Positions 46,501 to 56,527 of a stretch of 64,000 bases of DNA are shown one piece after another. The notes under the pieces were generated by a model. The model was not told where the DNA came from. It saw only the letters and a program-made list of their open reading frames with translations, and ran no database searches. This stretch comes from Devosia lacusdianchii (GTDB lineage Bacteria > Pseudomonadota > Alphaproteobacteria > Rhizobiales > Devosiaceae): NCBI RefSeq assembly GCF_022429625.1, contig NZ_CP092483.1:868001-932000 (forward strand), written 5' to 3'. Numbering within the stretch: position 1 is the first letter of the stretch; each line of letters starts with the position of its first letter. A program made the position numbers and the translations under genes.

Positions 46501-46978
46501 GGGCCGTCGGCTTGGCGGCGATCAGCTCACCGATCTGGCCCTGCCGCACCATGGCCGGCGAATGGGCGCCGGTGGAGGCATCGGCGAAGAGCAATTGCAC
46601 ATCGCGGGCGCGGACTTCCTTGCCATTGACACGGTAGACCGAGCCGGCCTCCCGCTCGATCCGGCGGGTGACTTCCAGCACATCGGCATTGTTGAGCGCA
46701 GCCGGTGCCGTGCGGTCGGAATTGTCGAGTACGAGGGTGACTTCGGCCGAATTGCGGGCCGGGCGATTACCCGAGCCCGAAAAGATCACATCGTCCATGC
46801 CCGAAGCGCGCATGGCCTTGTATGAGCTCTCGCCCATAACCCAGCGCATGGCCTCGACGAGATTGGACTTGCCGCAACCATTCGGCCCGACAATGCCCGT
46901 CAGCCCCGGCTCCATGACCAGCGTCATCTCGTCGGAAAAGGACTTGAAGCCGTGCAGCTTGAGACGGGAGAATTTCAT
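43523..46978 (-). CDS. smc: Chromosome segregation protein SMC
   Basis: A 1151-residue condensin ATPase: Walker A GPNGCGKSN (31-39) in the N-terminal head, two long coiled coils around a hinge (about 500-640), signature LLSGGEQALTA and Walker B ICVLDEVDAPLDDANVERF in the C-terminal head. It compacts and segregates the chromosome with ScpA/ScpB, which are not in this window. Gene order smc-DsbA-DUF721-mutY is common in Hyphomicrobiales. Confidence 0.97.
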   Translation of the reverse strand: MKFSRLKLHGFKSFSDEMTLVMEPGLTGIVGPNGCGKSNLVEAMRWVMGESSYKAMRASGMDDVIFSGSGNRPARNSAEVTLVLDNSDRTAPAALNNADVLEVTRRIEREAGSVYRVNGKEVRARDVQLLFADASTGAHSPAMVRQGQIGELIAAKPTARRALLEEAAGISGLHSRRHEAELRLRAAEGNLERVDDIIAQVETQLETLKRQARLATRYRSLSGDIRRAEATLYHIRWVAARFAEKETEAQQAVLIRELADATHLELQAQKKLEAADAALQPLRDREAVTGAVLQRYTIHAEQLAEEARRADQRRAELEDRIRQLAADGTRERELVAESETTLALYAEELGKLQVEGEAAQADFDHARREADAARAEVATAEADARSAADTLAQVRARRAQAIRSAGDAAARIQRLTQQVAEVEHEATTVAASLDADETLTLKRAALAAAQSATAEAERLATVAEEATAGAQTKLDAARPRLAEIEAALNRLEAEAATLAKMLNVGASLWPAIVDELKVTPGYETALGAALGDDLEASSDAGAPMHWSVPVDHTDDAALPQAAEPLSRYVTGSALLKRRLDQIGLIDAADGPGLMHALKPGQRLVTLDGALWRWDGFVAAADAPSAAAQRLAQRNRLTDLDEEIARAKGERNGWKRDVEALGAALDTARQDERAKRESWRAAQHAIGAAQSEVDKAQRAIGDLTTRQSALEEARIRLASSLAEAEGIRADAERALVEAGTEVDAARVAEARQTTLSAARERADQARLKLGSFETAARMRESRIDQLERDSLSWNRRRDGAMAQLSTLDQRSMEVSAQLASINETPDGFAARRAQLEDQIEQAKIEHKAAGDSLSVAQTGYREADKALKAASDILASARIELTRIEERGKGFIAQRQQIERQIEEILDIPATKTLEASGIRAEDALPSEAATEQKVERLKAERERLGGVNLSAEKEAVEVQEKLDLMVKDKDDLIEAIAKLRTGIQSLNREGRARLSEAFVKVNAHFQELFTTLFGGGTAELSFVESDDPLEAGLEIIARPPGKKPQTMTLLSGGEQALTAMSLIFAVFLTNPAPICVLDEVDAPLDDANVERFCNLLDSMRQRTNTRFMVITHNPITMSRVDRLFGVTMAERGVSQLVSVDLTTAESFREAS

Positions 46979-47014
46979 GGCAGCGCCACCATGGCGACGC
47001 TGCCAAAGCCCAAA

Positions 47015-47797
47015 TTACTGAGCAGGCGTAGCAGCCGGCTCGGCCGGAGCCACGGCATCGGCAGCGGGCGCCATTGCGTCGGCTGCAGGAGCCATTGCAT
47101 CCGTGGCTGGCGCGGCAGCGGGAGCAGCGGCTTCTGTAGAGACAAAATCGGCAGGCACAAGCGGATCGATTTCAGCCGCGAGCTGCTCGAGCGTCTTGTC
47201 CCCAGTGAGTGTCTTGCCGTTGACATAGAATGTCGGCGTACCTGAAAGCCCGAATTCGTTGAGCGCCTGCTCGCGAACCGCTTCCATCCCGGTGAACAGC
47301 GCCTGATTCGTCAATGCGGCGTCGAATGTTTCCTGGGTAAAGCCCAGCTGCTTGGCGATTTCGAGGATCGCGTCGCGCGGCGTTTCCGAAGTGGCCCAGG
47401 TGGTCTGGGTCTTGAAATAGGTCGAAACCACGTTGTGGTAGTTGGTCGGGCCGGAGGCTTCGGCCAGCATGAACACGGCCGCGTCGAGCACGTTGCGCAC
47501 GAACGGGCGGGTGATCAGCTTGACCTTGCCGGTGTTGACATAGGTCTCGATGAAGCTGGGCAACACGTCGTTGGAGAAGGTCGCGCAATGCGGGCAGGTC
47601 GGCGAAGCATATTCGATGACGGTCACAGGGGCGGTGTCGCTGCCCTGCACATGGTCCACATAGCCGCCAGCCGGCGCAGCAAGCTTGGCAACGTCGATCA
47701 TGTCGCCTTCGGCGGCGCTGGCAGTGGCGACCCCGCAGAGGCTCAGAGCCGATGCGGCAGCGGCCAGAATGAGGGTGTCACGGCGGTTGAATTTCAC
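47015..47797 (-). CDS. DsbA-family thioredoxin-fold protein
   Basis: A 260-residue exported thiol-disulfide oxidoreductase: a signal with a twin-arginine look (NRRDTLIL, cleavage near residue 29), thioredoxin fold with CPHC (68-71) in YASPTCPHCATFS, helical insert, and cis-Pro loop (SGTPTFYVNG). The C-terminal 40 residues are an Ala/Pro repeat with near-copies of APAADAM. It likely forms or isomerises disulfides in the periplasm. Confidence 0.9.
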   Translation of the reverse strand: MKFNRRDTLILAAAASALSLCGVATASAAEGDMIDVAKLAAPAGGYVDHVQGSDTAPVTVIEYASPTCPHCATFSNDVLPSFIETYVNTGKVKLITRPFVRNVLDAAVFMLAEASGPTNYHNVVSTYFKTQTTWATSETPRDAILEIAKQLGFTQETFDAALTNQALFTGMEAVREQALNEFGLSGTPTFYVNGKTLTGDKTLEQLAAEIDPLVPADFVSTEAAAPAAAPATDAMAPAADAMAPAADAVAPAEPAATPAQ

Positions 47798-47885
47798 GGC
47801 TAACGCTCCTGTTTTGATGTGCGCGACACTACACGGGGCAAATGTGTGGGCAAGTGGGCACGTTCATCACTGCTGGGTGAACGCT

Positions 47886-48401
47886 CTATTTGCTCTTTCG
47901 CTCCGATCTGCTGGAGAGCGCGTGACCAAGTGTCCGCAACGCTTCCCTCAGATCATCATCGGCGACATCGGCCACTTGGGCCCCGACCTTCGCGATTGTG
48001 CTCTGGCTCGGTTGGTTATTGTTTTCTGCCTGGCGCGCTGAACCGGGGGTGAACGGTTCGGCCGACAATCTGACAGCGCCCACCAGCACGAAGCCGAAAT
48101 AGCGGTTCACCGCGGCGGCGATCTTCTCACCCTCATGTGAAATTGCCAGCGCATGCCCGGGCACACAGCGCAGTAGTAGCGTCGCGCCCTCCTCGCTGCG
48201 TTCACCGCGCGGCCAGGTCAGCTTGTCGGGAATGGCGACCGTGTCATAGGGCTTGGGTGCCATCACCGACCAATGGGTGATGATGTCCCGGCTGGCAAAG
48301 CCGCGTTTGCGCAGCACCGGATCGAGCGCACCGCCGAGCACATCGGCAATGTTCATCGTCCGATTACGGCGTTTCGGTTCGGGCGGTTCATCCTTAGCCA
48401 T
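47886..48401 (-). CDS. DUF721 domain protein (DciA-like)
   Basis: A 171-residue protein with a basic start (PEPKRRNRTMNIADVLG) and a KH-like DUF721 domain (about residues 20-115; DIITHWSVM). DUF721 includes DciA, the ancestral loader of the replicative helicase DnaB. Its location beside mutY fits the Hyphomicrobiales gene. The start is the ATG at 48399-48401; the open frame extends to 48593 but overlaps mutY's start on the other strand. Confidence 0.82.
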   Translation of the reverse strand: MAKDEPPEPKRRNRTMNIADVLGGALDPVLRKRGFASRDIITHWSVMAPKPYDTVAIPDKLTWPRGERSEEGATLLLRCVPGHALAISHEGEKIAAAVNRYFGFVLVGAVRLSAEPFTPGSARQAENNNQPSQSTIAKVGAQVADVADDDLREALRTLGHALSSRSERKSK

Positions 48402-48487
48402 GGCGATGAAGTACCCCCACCTCGCCGCCCCAGCAAGATAGAACTGCCCCTTGTCGGGAGGGACAGGGTAGGGGTATCCGATTACCC

Positions 48488-49540
48488 ATGCATCTCCCCG
48501 CTCCCGCGCCCATCGACGCTCCGGCTGTGCTCGCCTGGTACGATCGCCATGCCCGCGACCTGCCCTGGCGCATCTCGCCAACCGATCGGGCACGTGGCAT
48601 CAGGCCCGACCCCTATCGCGTCTGGCTCAGCGAGGTGATGCTCCAGCAGACCACTGTGGCCGCGGTGAAGAACTACTTCCTCCGCTTCACCAGCCTGTGG
48701 CCCACGGTCTTCGATCTCGCCGCGGCGCCCCTCGACAGCGTCCTCAAGGAATGGGCCGGCCTCGGCTACTATGCGCGTGCCCGGAACCTGCATGCATGCG
48801 CGCAGGCCGTTGTGCGTGATCATCATGGCATATTTCCCCAGACCTCGGTTGGGCTCCAGACCCTGCCGGGCGTGGGCGCCTATACCAGCGCCGCCATCGC
48901 AGCGATCTGTTTTGACGAACCCGTCGCCGTGCTCGATGGCAATCTCGATCGCGTTCTCGCCCGCTATTACGCGCTGCCGGTTCCGGTACGCGAGGCCAAG
49001 GATGAACTTCGCGCCGCGCTGCAAGCCTCGGTACCGTCGCGCGCTGGCGACTTCGCCCAGGCGATGATGGATCTCGGTGCCACCATTTGTGCGCCCCGCG
49101 CCGCCGTATGCATGCTATGCCCGATCCAGCCGGGATGCATCGCGACCAAGGCCGGCGACCCGACGATTTATCCGCTCAAGGCAGCCAAGGCCGAGCGTCC
49201 GATCCGCAAGGGCCACGCCTATGTGATGCTCGACGCCGATGGCGACGTCTATCTGCAATCGCGCCCGGCAAAGGGCTTGCTGGGTGGCATGACGGAGGTT
49301 CCAGGCTCCGACTGGGCGGCAACGCTGCCCGCCCCTGATTACCCGGCAGGCGGCGAATGGCGACACCGCGGGCGGGTCGTCCATATCTTCACCCACTTCC
49401 GGCTGGAACTGGAAGTCTGGTCGGCCGAAGTTGAGCCGGACAAGCTCGACGGCGGCTGGTGGGGCGAGGCGCGTGCCCTCAAGGGCGAGGCCCTGCCGAC
49501 CTTGTTCCGCAAGGTGCTGGCCGAAGCCGGACTTGCCTAG
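48488..49540 (+). CDS. mutY: A/G-specific adenine glycosylase
   Basis: MutY (350 residues) removes adenine opposite 8-oxoguanine. It has LSEVMLQQTT with the catalytic Glu, the helix-hairpin-helix LPGVGAYTSAAIAA and catalytic Asp in VLDGNLDRVLAR, the 4Fe-4S cluster (CAPRAAVCMLCPIQPGC) and a C-terminal NUDIX-like domain recognising 8-oxoG. Divergent from DUF721 with 86 bases between. Confidence 0.97.
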   Translation: MHLPAPAPIDAPAVLAWYDRHARDLPWRISPTDRARGIRPDPYRVWLSEVMLQQTTVAAVKNYFLRFTSLWPTVFDLAAAPLDSVLKEWAGLGYYARARNLHACAQAVVRDHHGIFPQTSVGLQTLPGVGAYTSAAIAAICFDEPVAVLDGNLDRVLARYYALPVPVREAKDELRAALQASVPSRAGDFAQAMMDLGATICAPRAAVCMLCPIQPGCIATKAGDPTIYPLKAAKAERPIRKGHAYVMLDADGDVYLQSRPAKGLLGGMTEVPGSDWAATLPAPDYPAGGEWRHRGRVVHIFTHFRLELEVWSAEVEPDKLDGGWWGEARALKGEALPTLFRKVLAEAGLA

Positions 49541-49586
49541 ATCGCCCGCGGTTTCCATTATGCGGCGCCCGTTGAAGGAGCCGAAA

Positions 49587-49967
49587 ATGCATGAGGGATC
49601 GTGTCTGTGTGGCGCCGTGCGCTTCACCGTTGAGGGTGATCTGCCCGCCCCTAATGCTTGCCACTGCACGCGCTGCCGCAAGCACACAGGGCATTATGAG
49701 GCTGGCACCGATGTGCCGCGCTCGGCCGTCACCATCACCGGCGAGGACAAGCTGACCTGGTATCACTCGTCCGAAAAGGTGCGCCGCGGCTTCTGCTCGA
49801 TCTGCGGTTCGTCACTCTTCTTCGATCCGCCGCATCTCGATTGGATCGGCATCATGATGGGAGCGTTCGACACGCCGACCAACACCAAGCTGTCGTTGCA
49901 TATCTTCGTTGCCGACAAGGGCGATTACTATGACATCACCGACGGGCTGCCGCAGAACCAGCAATAG
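49587..49967 (+). CDS. GFA family protein (CENP-V/GFA domain)
   Basis: A 126-residue zinc protein of the glutathione-dependent formaldehyde-activating (GFA) fold: GSCLCGAVRFTVEG, then CHCTRCRKHTG and FCSICGSSLFF supply the zinc cysteines. The enzymatic role claimed for the family namesake is doubtful, so the function is open. ATG at 49587 follows AAGGAG. 46 bases after mutY. Confidence 0.92.
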   Translation: MHEGSCLCGAVRFTVEGDLPAPNACHCTRCRKHTGHYEAGTDVPRSAVTITGEDKLTWYHSSEKVRRGFCSICGSSLFFDPPHLDWIGIMMGAFDTPTNTKLSLHIFVADKGDYYDITDGLPQNQQ

Positions 49968-49999
49968 TCGAGTCGATATCGCTGCGTGGATTAGGCGGC

Positions 50000-51166
50000 C
50001 TAGGCGGCGTGCCTGCCACGCCGCGGCAGGGCTAGCGGTGCCGGGTCGCCAAATAGCACCACCCGGTTCCGGCCAGTTTCCTTGGCTTGGTACAGTGCCG
50101 AATCCGCTCGAGTGAATGCCGCGCGCAGCGGCTCGCCGATGCCATGCACGGCTACGCCGAAGCTGGCACTCAACCTGTGCTCGACCGTAAGGCCGGTATG
50201 GGCCGTCTCATGAAAGCGCGCGCGGATCATCTCGGCGAGGTCGCGAGCTTCCCCAATGGCCTTGCCGGGTAGGAGGATGGCGAATTCTTCGCCGCCAATG
50301 CGGCCGGCATGATGGCCGGTGCGGGCGAGCAGTGCCGCGAATGTGCGGATCACGTCATCGCCGGTCTGATGGCCGTAGCGATCGTTGACCTGCTTGAAAT
50401 CATCAATGTCGCAGAACACGACCGCGCCGCCCAGGCCCATTGAACTTTCAGCCGTGGCATCGAATGCACGTCGGTTCAGTAGGCCCGTCAGGCCATCGCG
50501 CTCGGATTGGTGCTGAAAGGTCCTGATGGTATCCGCGATGTTGCGAGCAATCAGCAGGAAGATCACCGGCGGCACCAGCAGGCCCGAGACGCTGAGCAGC
50601 ACCGTCTCCAGCGCCGACAGGCGGAACTCGGTAAAGCTGACGTCGGCTCCATAATAGAACAGCAGCAGCGGTATGCGTACGGCGCTGAAAGCCGCAATCA
50701 CGACCAATCCGCCGGTCACCAGCAGATCGAGCAGGTTGTGGCGCATTTGCTGGCTCATCCACACCGCGGCCTGCGTCGCCGCCAGTGTGCAGGCCAATTG
50801 CGTCACCACCGCAAACTGGAAGAAGGCCGCATCGGCGACCTGCAATACGACAGCCAGCAGCGTCAACGCTCCTACCGCCACCAGCACTGGCAAGCTCGCC
50901 TTCGTCGCCTTCGGGTTCATGGCTTTGATGCCGAGCCCGGCAAATATGCAGGCGATGGGCGCGAGCGTGGCCTTGGCCAAGAGCTCGACCGGCGTGCCGG
51001 CACCGAATGTCATGACCAGCGTCTGGGCGCTGCCGCAGATCAGTGCCGCAGCCAGCCACGCCATCGGCCACTTGCCCCGCAGCACGACGCTGGCGACAGC
51101 ACACATGGCAGCTGTGAACGCCAGGATCGCCGCAATAACGATGTTCAGGCCAATCATCACGGTCAC
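50000..51166 (-). CDS. Membrane diguanylate cyclase (GGDEF)
   Basis: A 388-residue protein with about seven or eight TM helices (residues 1-215) and a C-terminal GGDEF domain (about 220-375). The catalytic signature is GGEEF, with DGLTGLLNRRAF and DIDDFKQVNDRYGH intact, so it should make c-di-GMP. No RxxD inhibitory site is visible before the signature. No periplasmic sensor domain is clear; the membrane part may sense directly. Confidence 0.92.
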   Translation of the reverse strand: MTVMIGLNIVIAAILAFTAAMCAVASVVLRGKWPMAWLAAALICGSAQTLVMTFGAGTPVELLAKATLAPIACIFAGLGIKAMNPKATKASLPVLVAVGALTLLAVVLQVADAAFFQFAVVTQLACTLAATQAAVWMSQQMRHNLLDLLVTGGLVVIAAFSAVRIPLLLFYYGADVSFTEFRLSALETVLLSVSGLLVPPVIFLLIARNIADTIRTFQHQSERDGLTGLLNRRAFDATAESSMGLGGAVVFCDIDDFKQVNDRYGHQTGDDVIRTFAALLARTGHHAGRIGGEEFAILLPGKAIGEARDLAEMIRARFHETAHTGLTVEHRLSASFGVAVHGIGEPLRAAFTRADSALYQAKETGRNRVVLFGDPAPLALPRRGRHAA

Positions 51167-51289
51167 GACAAGGTCCGCCCGTCACAGAGTGGGGGGATGG
51201 TGGACGCGTGGCGGTTAACGGACGGCTTCGTCGGGGCGAACAATGCGCGCCAACAAGCTCATATCGTTAAAAGGGTGTGTGCTTGGCGC

Positions 51290-51324
51290 CGAAACAAAGA
51301 GGCCGCCGGGGCAAACCGGCGGCC
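51290..51324 (-). terminator. Rho-independent terminator of ccrM
   Basis: On the minus strand a perfect 9-bp stem, GGCCGCCGG with CCGGCGGCC (51301-51324), is followed by TCTTTGTTT. It lies 33 bases after the ccrM stop. Confidence 0.8.
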
Positions 51325-51356
51325 AGTTCAAGAGCCTGAATGATTGGAGGTCAGGA

Positions 51357-52576
<1,220 letters not shown>

Positions 52577-52600
52577 GAGACCACGCTTTGGGCAGCAAGC

Positions 52601-53257
52601 CTAAGCCACTGCCACGCGCACTCGGGCCCAGGCCTCGGCCACCGGCGCGAATTCCTCGCGATGGTGCCGGCACGGTCCATTCTGCACCAGCGCCTGCATA
52701 TGCTGGGGCGTCGAATAGCCCTTGTGCCCGGCAAAGCCGAAGCCCGGCGCGTCGCAATCCATGATTCTGCACATGCGGTCGCGCGTCACCTTTGCAACGA
52801 TCGACGCCGCCGCGATCGAGACGCTGCGGCCGTCGCCGCCGATCAGCGCCAGGCCATCGCAAGGCAGGCCCATCGGCACGTCCCGGCCATCGATCAGCAC
52901 GCGATCGGGACGAATGCCGAGGCTGCACGCCGCCTGCGCCATGCCCCACAGGGTTGCCCCACGGATATTGTGCGACAGGATGATCGAAGGCGGCGCCACC
53001 ACCACCGATACCGCCAGCGCCGTGTCGATGACCTGCTGGAACAGCAATTCGCGCTGCTCCTCGGTCAGCTTCTTGGAATCGTTGAGGCCCGGCGGGATTG
53101 CATTGGCATCGAGCACGACGGCCGAAACCACCACTGGCCCAGCCAGTGGCCCACGCCCAGCCTCGTCGACGCCCGCAACCACGCGTGCGCCGCGGGCGAG
53201 GAGTTCGCGCTCATGGCAATAGTCGGGCTCGGTCTGGATGGACGAATCGAACAGCAT
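52601..53257 (-). CDS. rnhB: Ribonuclease HII
   Basis: RNase HII (218 residues) nicks RNA in RNA:DNA hybrids, including single ribonucleotides. GVDEAGRGPLAGPVV gives catalytic Asp31 and Glu32, with DGRDVPMGL and SIAAASIVAKVTRDR as the other conserved blocks. rnhB just before ccrM is a usual order in the group. Confidence 0.97.
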   Translation of the reverse strand: MLFDSSIQTEPDYCHERELLARGARVVAGVDEAGRGPLAGPVVVSAVVLDANAIPPGLNDSKKLTEEQRELLFQQVIDTALAVSVVVAPPSIILSHNIRGATLWGMAQAACSLGIRPDRVLIDGRDVPMGLPCDGLALIGGDGRSVSIAAASIVAKVTRDRMCRIMDCDAPGFGFAGHKGYSTPQHMQALVQNGPCRHHREEFAPVAEAWARVRVAVA

Positions 53258-53302
53258 GCTGCCAGCATCGCTCTCGCACCGATCAAGTCAACGCCAACCC
53301 GT

Positions 53303-53656
53303 TCACAGCCGGGCGAGCAGCGCCGCCTGATCGGGCACGAACAAGTGATGCCCGCGCCGGTTGGTCTCATAGACGAAATCATGCAGCGCCTTGCTGGCGG
53401 CGACGCGGGCTTCGATATCGCCCAGGATCACCAGCCGCCGCCCGTATTGCTCCATCTTCTGGAACACTTCGCCGGCAATACGGCTGCTGAGATCGAGAAA
53501 GCCCGGCGCCAGTCGCGAGACCGGCACGGCGATGATGTCCGGATTGGCCTCGTAAGCCTCCCCGATCACATCCGGAGCGCTCATATCCGCGCCGAGAAGG
53601 CCACCCTCGGGCGGCAGTTCGCAGATGACGAGCCCCTTGTGCTGGGTGACATTCAT
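53303..53656 (-). CDS. DUF4180 domain protein
   Basis: A 117-residue cytoplasmic protein matching DUF4180: LDLSSRIAGEVFQKMEQYG, then LVILGDIEARVAASKALHDF and VYETNRRGHHLFV. The fold resembles STAS/SpoIIAA-like proteins in secondary-structure pattern (inference), and the function is unknown. ATG at 53654-53656 with GGAG upstream. 45 bases before the rnhB start on the same strand. Confidence 0.85.
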   Translation of the reverse strand: MNVTQHKGLVICELPPEGGLLGADMSAPDVIGEAYEANPDIIAVPVSRLAPGFLDLSSRIAGEVFQKMEQYGRRLVILGDIEARVAASKALHDFVYETNRRGHHLFVPDQAALLARL

Positions 53657-53745
53657 GACGACTTCTCCGTGATTTAGCCCTGTGCCGGGCCCGGGGGCGT
53701 TGCTATAATCCGTTCCGCCGGAGGGCGCCAGCAGAAGAGAACTCA

Positions 53746-54330
53746 ATGATCGCCAGAATCGGCAGCGCCTTTCTTATGCTCCTCGCATCTTCCCTGCCCA
53801 CCGCGGCGCAGCCGTTTCATCACCCCTTTGGCGAGTGGCGAGAATACAGCCGCGACTGGCTTGCCGCCTGTCCCGATGTGATCGACGAAAGCGCCACCGA
53901 CTATTACGGCTTTTCCTGCTTTGCCAGCACCGGCAGCCAGGAGCTCAACAGCGCCAATCTGCCGGCCTACAAGCTCACCATTATTCGCAATCGGCTGACC
54001 GGCGATCTGGATGTGGCCATCACCATCGCCGCCGACCGCGTCGAGGCCGATCCCGCCCGGCCGCTGGTTCTGGCCTTTGGCGGCGAGAAGCCCCAGCGTT
54101 TCGACTTCACCACCGATCTCGAGACCCGCCACAACACGGTCAACCAATTCTTCGTGGTCGACCCGGCCAGGCGCGATGCTGTGCTCGAACAAATGAAGCA
54201 GCGCAACTCGCTGCTGCTCAAAGTGCCGCTCAGCGACGGCACCAGCAAGGATGTCTGGCTCTCCCTGCGCGGCGTCAGCGCCTCCATCGACTTTATGGCC
54301 ACCTATGCCCGCAAGGTTGCCCAATACTAG
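53746..54330 (+). CDS. Secreted hypothetical protein
   Basis: A 194-residue exported protein with a signal peptide (about 1-21, ending LPTAAQP) and a beta-rich mature domain containing two cysteines (CPDVID, FSCFAST) likely to form a disulfide. The C-terminal SLRGVSASIDFMATYARK recalls the end of IalB-family proteins, so a distant relationship is possible. It overlaps the convergent Lrp gene by 4 bases. Function unknown. Confidence 0.75.
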   Translation: MIARIGSAFLMLLASSLPTAAQPFHHPFGEWREYSRDWLAACPDVIDESATDYYGFSCFASTGSQELNSANLPAYKLTIIRNRLTGDLDVAITIAADRVEADPARPLVLAFGGEKPQRFDFTTDLETRHNTVNQFFVVDPARRDAVLEQMKQRNSLLLKVPLSDGTSKDVWLSLRGVSASIDFMATYARKVAQY

Positions 54331-54761
54331 AGCGGCGGCAGGCGGCGCTTTACCGGCTGGGCTTTGACGATGGCCGTGCTTGTTTCCGCCTTGTCGGCGA
54401 TCCGGTCCAGGATTTGATCGAGCTGTTCGATTGAACGCAGTTGCAGGCGCGCGATGAAGCAGTCGTCGCCCGTCACCTTGTCGCATTCTGTGATTTCAGG
54501 GATGTCCTCGATCAGTTTCTGCACGATGTGGAGCTTGCCGGGTAGGGGCTTCACCCGCACGATCGCTTGCAGCGCGTAACCGAGCGCCCTGCTGTCGAGC
54601 TCAAGCGTGAACCCTTCGATGACGCCGCGCTCCTCAAGCCGTTTCAGCCGCTCCGACACGCTGGGCGACGATAGCTCCACCCGCTGCGCCAGCTCCTTGA
54701 TCGAAAGCCGCGCATCCCGTGACAGTGCTTCGATAATCCGTCGGTCGATTTCGTCGATCAT
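54327..54761 (-). CDS. Lrp/AsnC family transcriptional regulator
   Basis: A 144-residue regulator with an AsnC-type helix-turn-helix (IDRRIIEALSRDARLSIKELAQRVELSSPSVSERLK) and a RAM ligand domain (about 65-144). It starts at the ATG at 54759-54761 and is divergent from a DMT-family transporter with 127 bases between, a layout typical of amino-acid-sensing regulators controlling an exporter. Confidence 0.93.
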   Translation of the reverse strand: MIDEIDRRIIEALSRDARLSIKELAQRVELSSPSVSERLKRLEERGVIEGFTLELDSRALGYALQAIVRVKPLPGKLHIVQKLIEDIPEITECDKVTGDDCFIARLQLRSIEQLDQILDRIADKAETSTAIVKAQPVKRRLPPL

Positions 54762-54888
54762 TTTCGTTTCCAAGGGGAATTCGAGATTCTGCCGAACAAT
54801 GTAAAGCAGATTTGGCCTGCGCCTAACAAGCCTCATGGATGGATGGTCCGGGAAGGCCTATCTTCGCTGCACGCAAAGCGAGGCAGCA

Positions 54889-55779
54889 ATGAGCACGACA
54901 CGCGGTACCATCGAGATGACAGCGGCCATGGCGATATCAGGCACGGTCGGCGCCTTCGTCGTATTCTCGGGCCAGCCCGTCATCGATGTCGTGCTGTGGC
55001 GTTGTGCCTTTGGGGCGATCCCCTTGCTGATCGCCTGCGCTGCGCTCGGATTGCTGCGGCGTGATATCATCACGCCACGCCAGTTCCTGCTGGCCGCGCT
55101 CGGCGGCGTGGCCATCGTCGCCAATTGGCTGCTGTTATTCGCGGCCTATCCCCTGGCGTCGATCTCCATCGCCACGGCGGTCTACAACACCCAGCCGTTC
55201 ATGCTGGTGGCGTTCGGCGCGCTGTTCCTCGGCGAACGGCTGACGGCGCACAAGCTGGCCTGGCTCGGTATCGCCTTTGCAGGCGTGGTGCTGATCGCCA
55301 ATGCCAAGGCCGGTGATGGTGGCACGAATTACCTCGCGGGCATCCTGCTCGCGCTCGGCGCCGCCTTCTTCTATGCAGTCGCCGCGCTGGTGACCAAACG
55401 CCTCACGGGCGTGCCGCCGCACCTGATCGCGCTAATCCAGGTGGGCGTTGGCATGCTGATGGCGGCACCATTTGCCGGCCTTTCGGATCTACCCACCAGC
55501 CCCCAGACCTGGGCCAGCCTTGTCGCCATCGGCGTCGTCCATACCGGGCTCGTCTATATCCTGCTCTATGGCGCTATCCAGAAGTTGCCGACCCATCTCA
55601 TCGGCGCGCTCTCCTTCATCTATCCGGTGGTCGCGATCGTGGTCGATTTCGTTGTTTTCGGTCATCGCCTGGGCGCGCTGCAACTGCTCGGCGCCGCGGC
55701 CATCTTGGTCGCCGCCGCCGCCATGACGCTGGGCTGGACGCCATTCGCCAAACCCGGTCAAGCACGGGCAAGCGGTTGA
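54889..55779 (+). CDS. EamA/DMT family transporter
   Basis: A 296-residue membrane protein with ten TM helices in two EamA repeats (LLLFAAYPLASISIATAVYN in the first half, ALVTKRLTGV at the start of the second). Members export amino acids or other metabolites. ATG at 54889 with GAGG. Its control by the divergent Lrp-type gene is inferred. Confidence 0.93.
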   Translation: MSTTRGTIEMTAAMAISGTVGAFVVFSGQPVIDVVLWRCAFGAIPLLIACAALGLLRRDIITPRQFLLAALGGVAIVANWLLLFAAYPLASISIATAVYNTQPFMLVAFGALFLGERLTAHKLAWLGIAFAGVVLIANAKAGDGGTNYLAGILLALGAAFFYAVAALVTKRLTGVPPHLIALIQVGVGMLMAAPFAGLSDLPTSPQTWASLVAIGVVHTGLVYILLYGAIQKLPTHLIGALSFIYPVVAIVVDFVVFGHRLGALQLLGAAAILVAAAAMTLGWTPFAKPGQARASG

Positions 55780-55837
55780 CGGGCGTGCACTTTTGGTATC
55801 GGGTCCACACGCTTTACATCGCCTGACGGAAATCCCG

Positions 55838-56527
55838 ATGATCCTCCTGCCTGGCTCTGCGCTTCTGTTCGATATCGACGGGACGCTGGCCGATACCGAT
55901 CCGCTGCACCTTGAAGCGTTCAACCGCACCTTCGCGCCATTCGGCCATCACTTCGACAAGGCCCGCTTCGCGCTGGAGCTGCAAGGCAAGGCCAACGAGG
56001 CCATCGCCGCCCGCTTCATCCCCGACCTGCCGCCTGAAGAGCAGATCGCGGTGATGCGCGGCAAGGAAGCGCTATTTCGCGATCTGGCTCGCACCGAAAT
56101 CCATGCCGTGCCTGGCCTGTTCGAACTGCTCGATCTGGCCGATGCCGCCGGCCTGCCCATGGCGGCGGTGACCAATGCCCCACGCGCCAATGCCGATCTC
56201 ATCCTCGATGGGCTGGGCGTCCGCGACCGCTTCAAGGCGCTGGTGATCGGCGAGGAACTCGCCCACGGCAAGCCGCATCCGCTGCCCTATCTCGAAGGTC
56301 TGCGCCACCTCGGTGCTGATGCCCGCGTGTCCGTCGCCTTCGAGGATTCCCGCACCGGTATTGCCTCGGCCAACGGCGCCGGTCTTGCCACCATCGGCAT
56401 CCGCACTTCGTTGGTCGACGCCGACATGCGCGCCGCCGGCGCCGTTCTTTCGGCCGACAGCTACGATGATCCAGCACTCCTGGTCTTCATCCACGCCACC
56501 GTCAGCGAGCCAGAATTCTCCCAGTAG
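55838..56527 (+). CDS. HAD-superfamily hydrolase (phosphoglycolate phosphatase-like)
   Basis: A 229-residue phosphatase with HAD motif I FDIDGTLADTD (about 12-22), motif II VTNAPR, and motif III/IV HGKPHPLPY and VAFEDSRTGI. The helical cap between motifs I and II is of the PGP/beta-phosphoglucomutase type. The substrate cannot be told. 58 bases after the transporter. Confidence 0.92.
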   Translation: MILLPGSALLFDIDGTLADTDPLHLEAFNRTFAPFGHHFDKARFALELQGKANEAIAARFIPDLPPEEQIAVMRGKEALFRDLARTEIHAVPGLFELLDLADAAGLPMAAVTNAPRANADLILDGLGVRDRFKALVIGEELAHGKPHPLPYLEGLRHLGADARVSVAFEDSRTGIASANGAGLATIGIRTSLVDADMRAAGAVLSADSYDDPALLVFIHATVSEPEFSQ

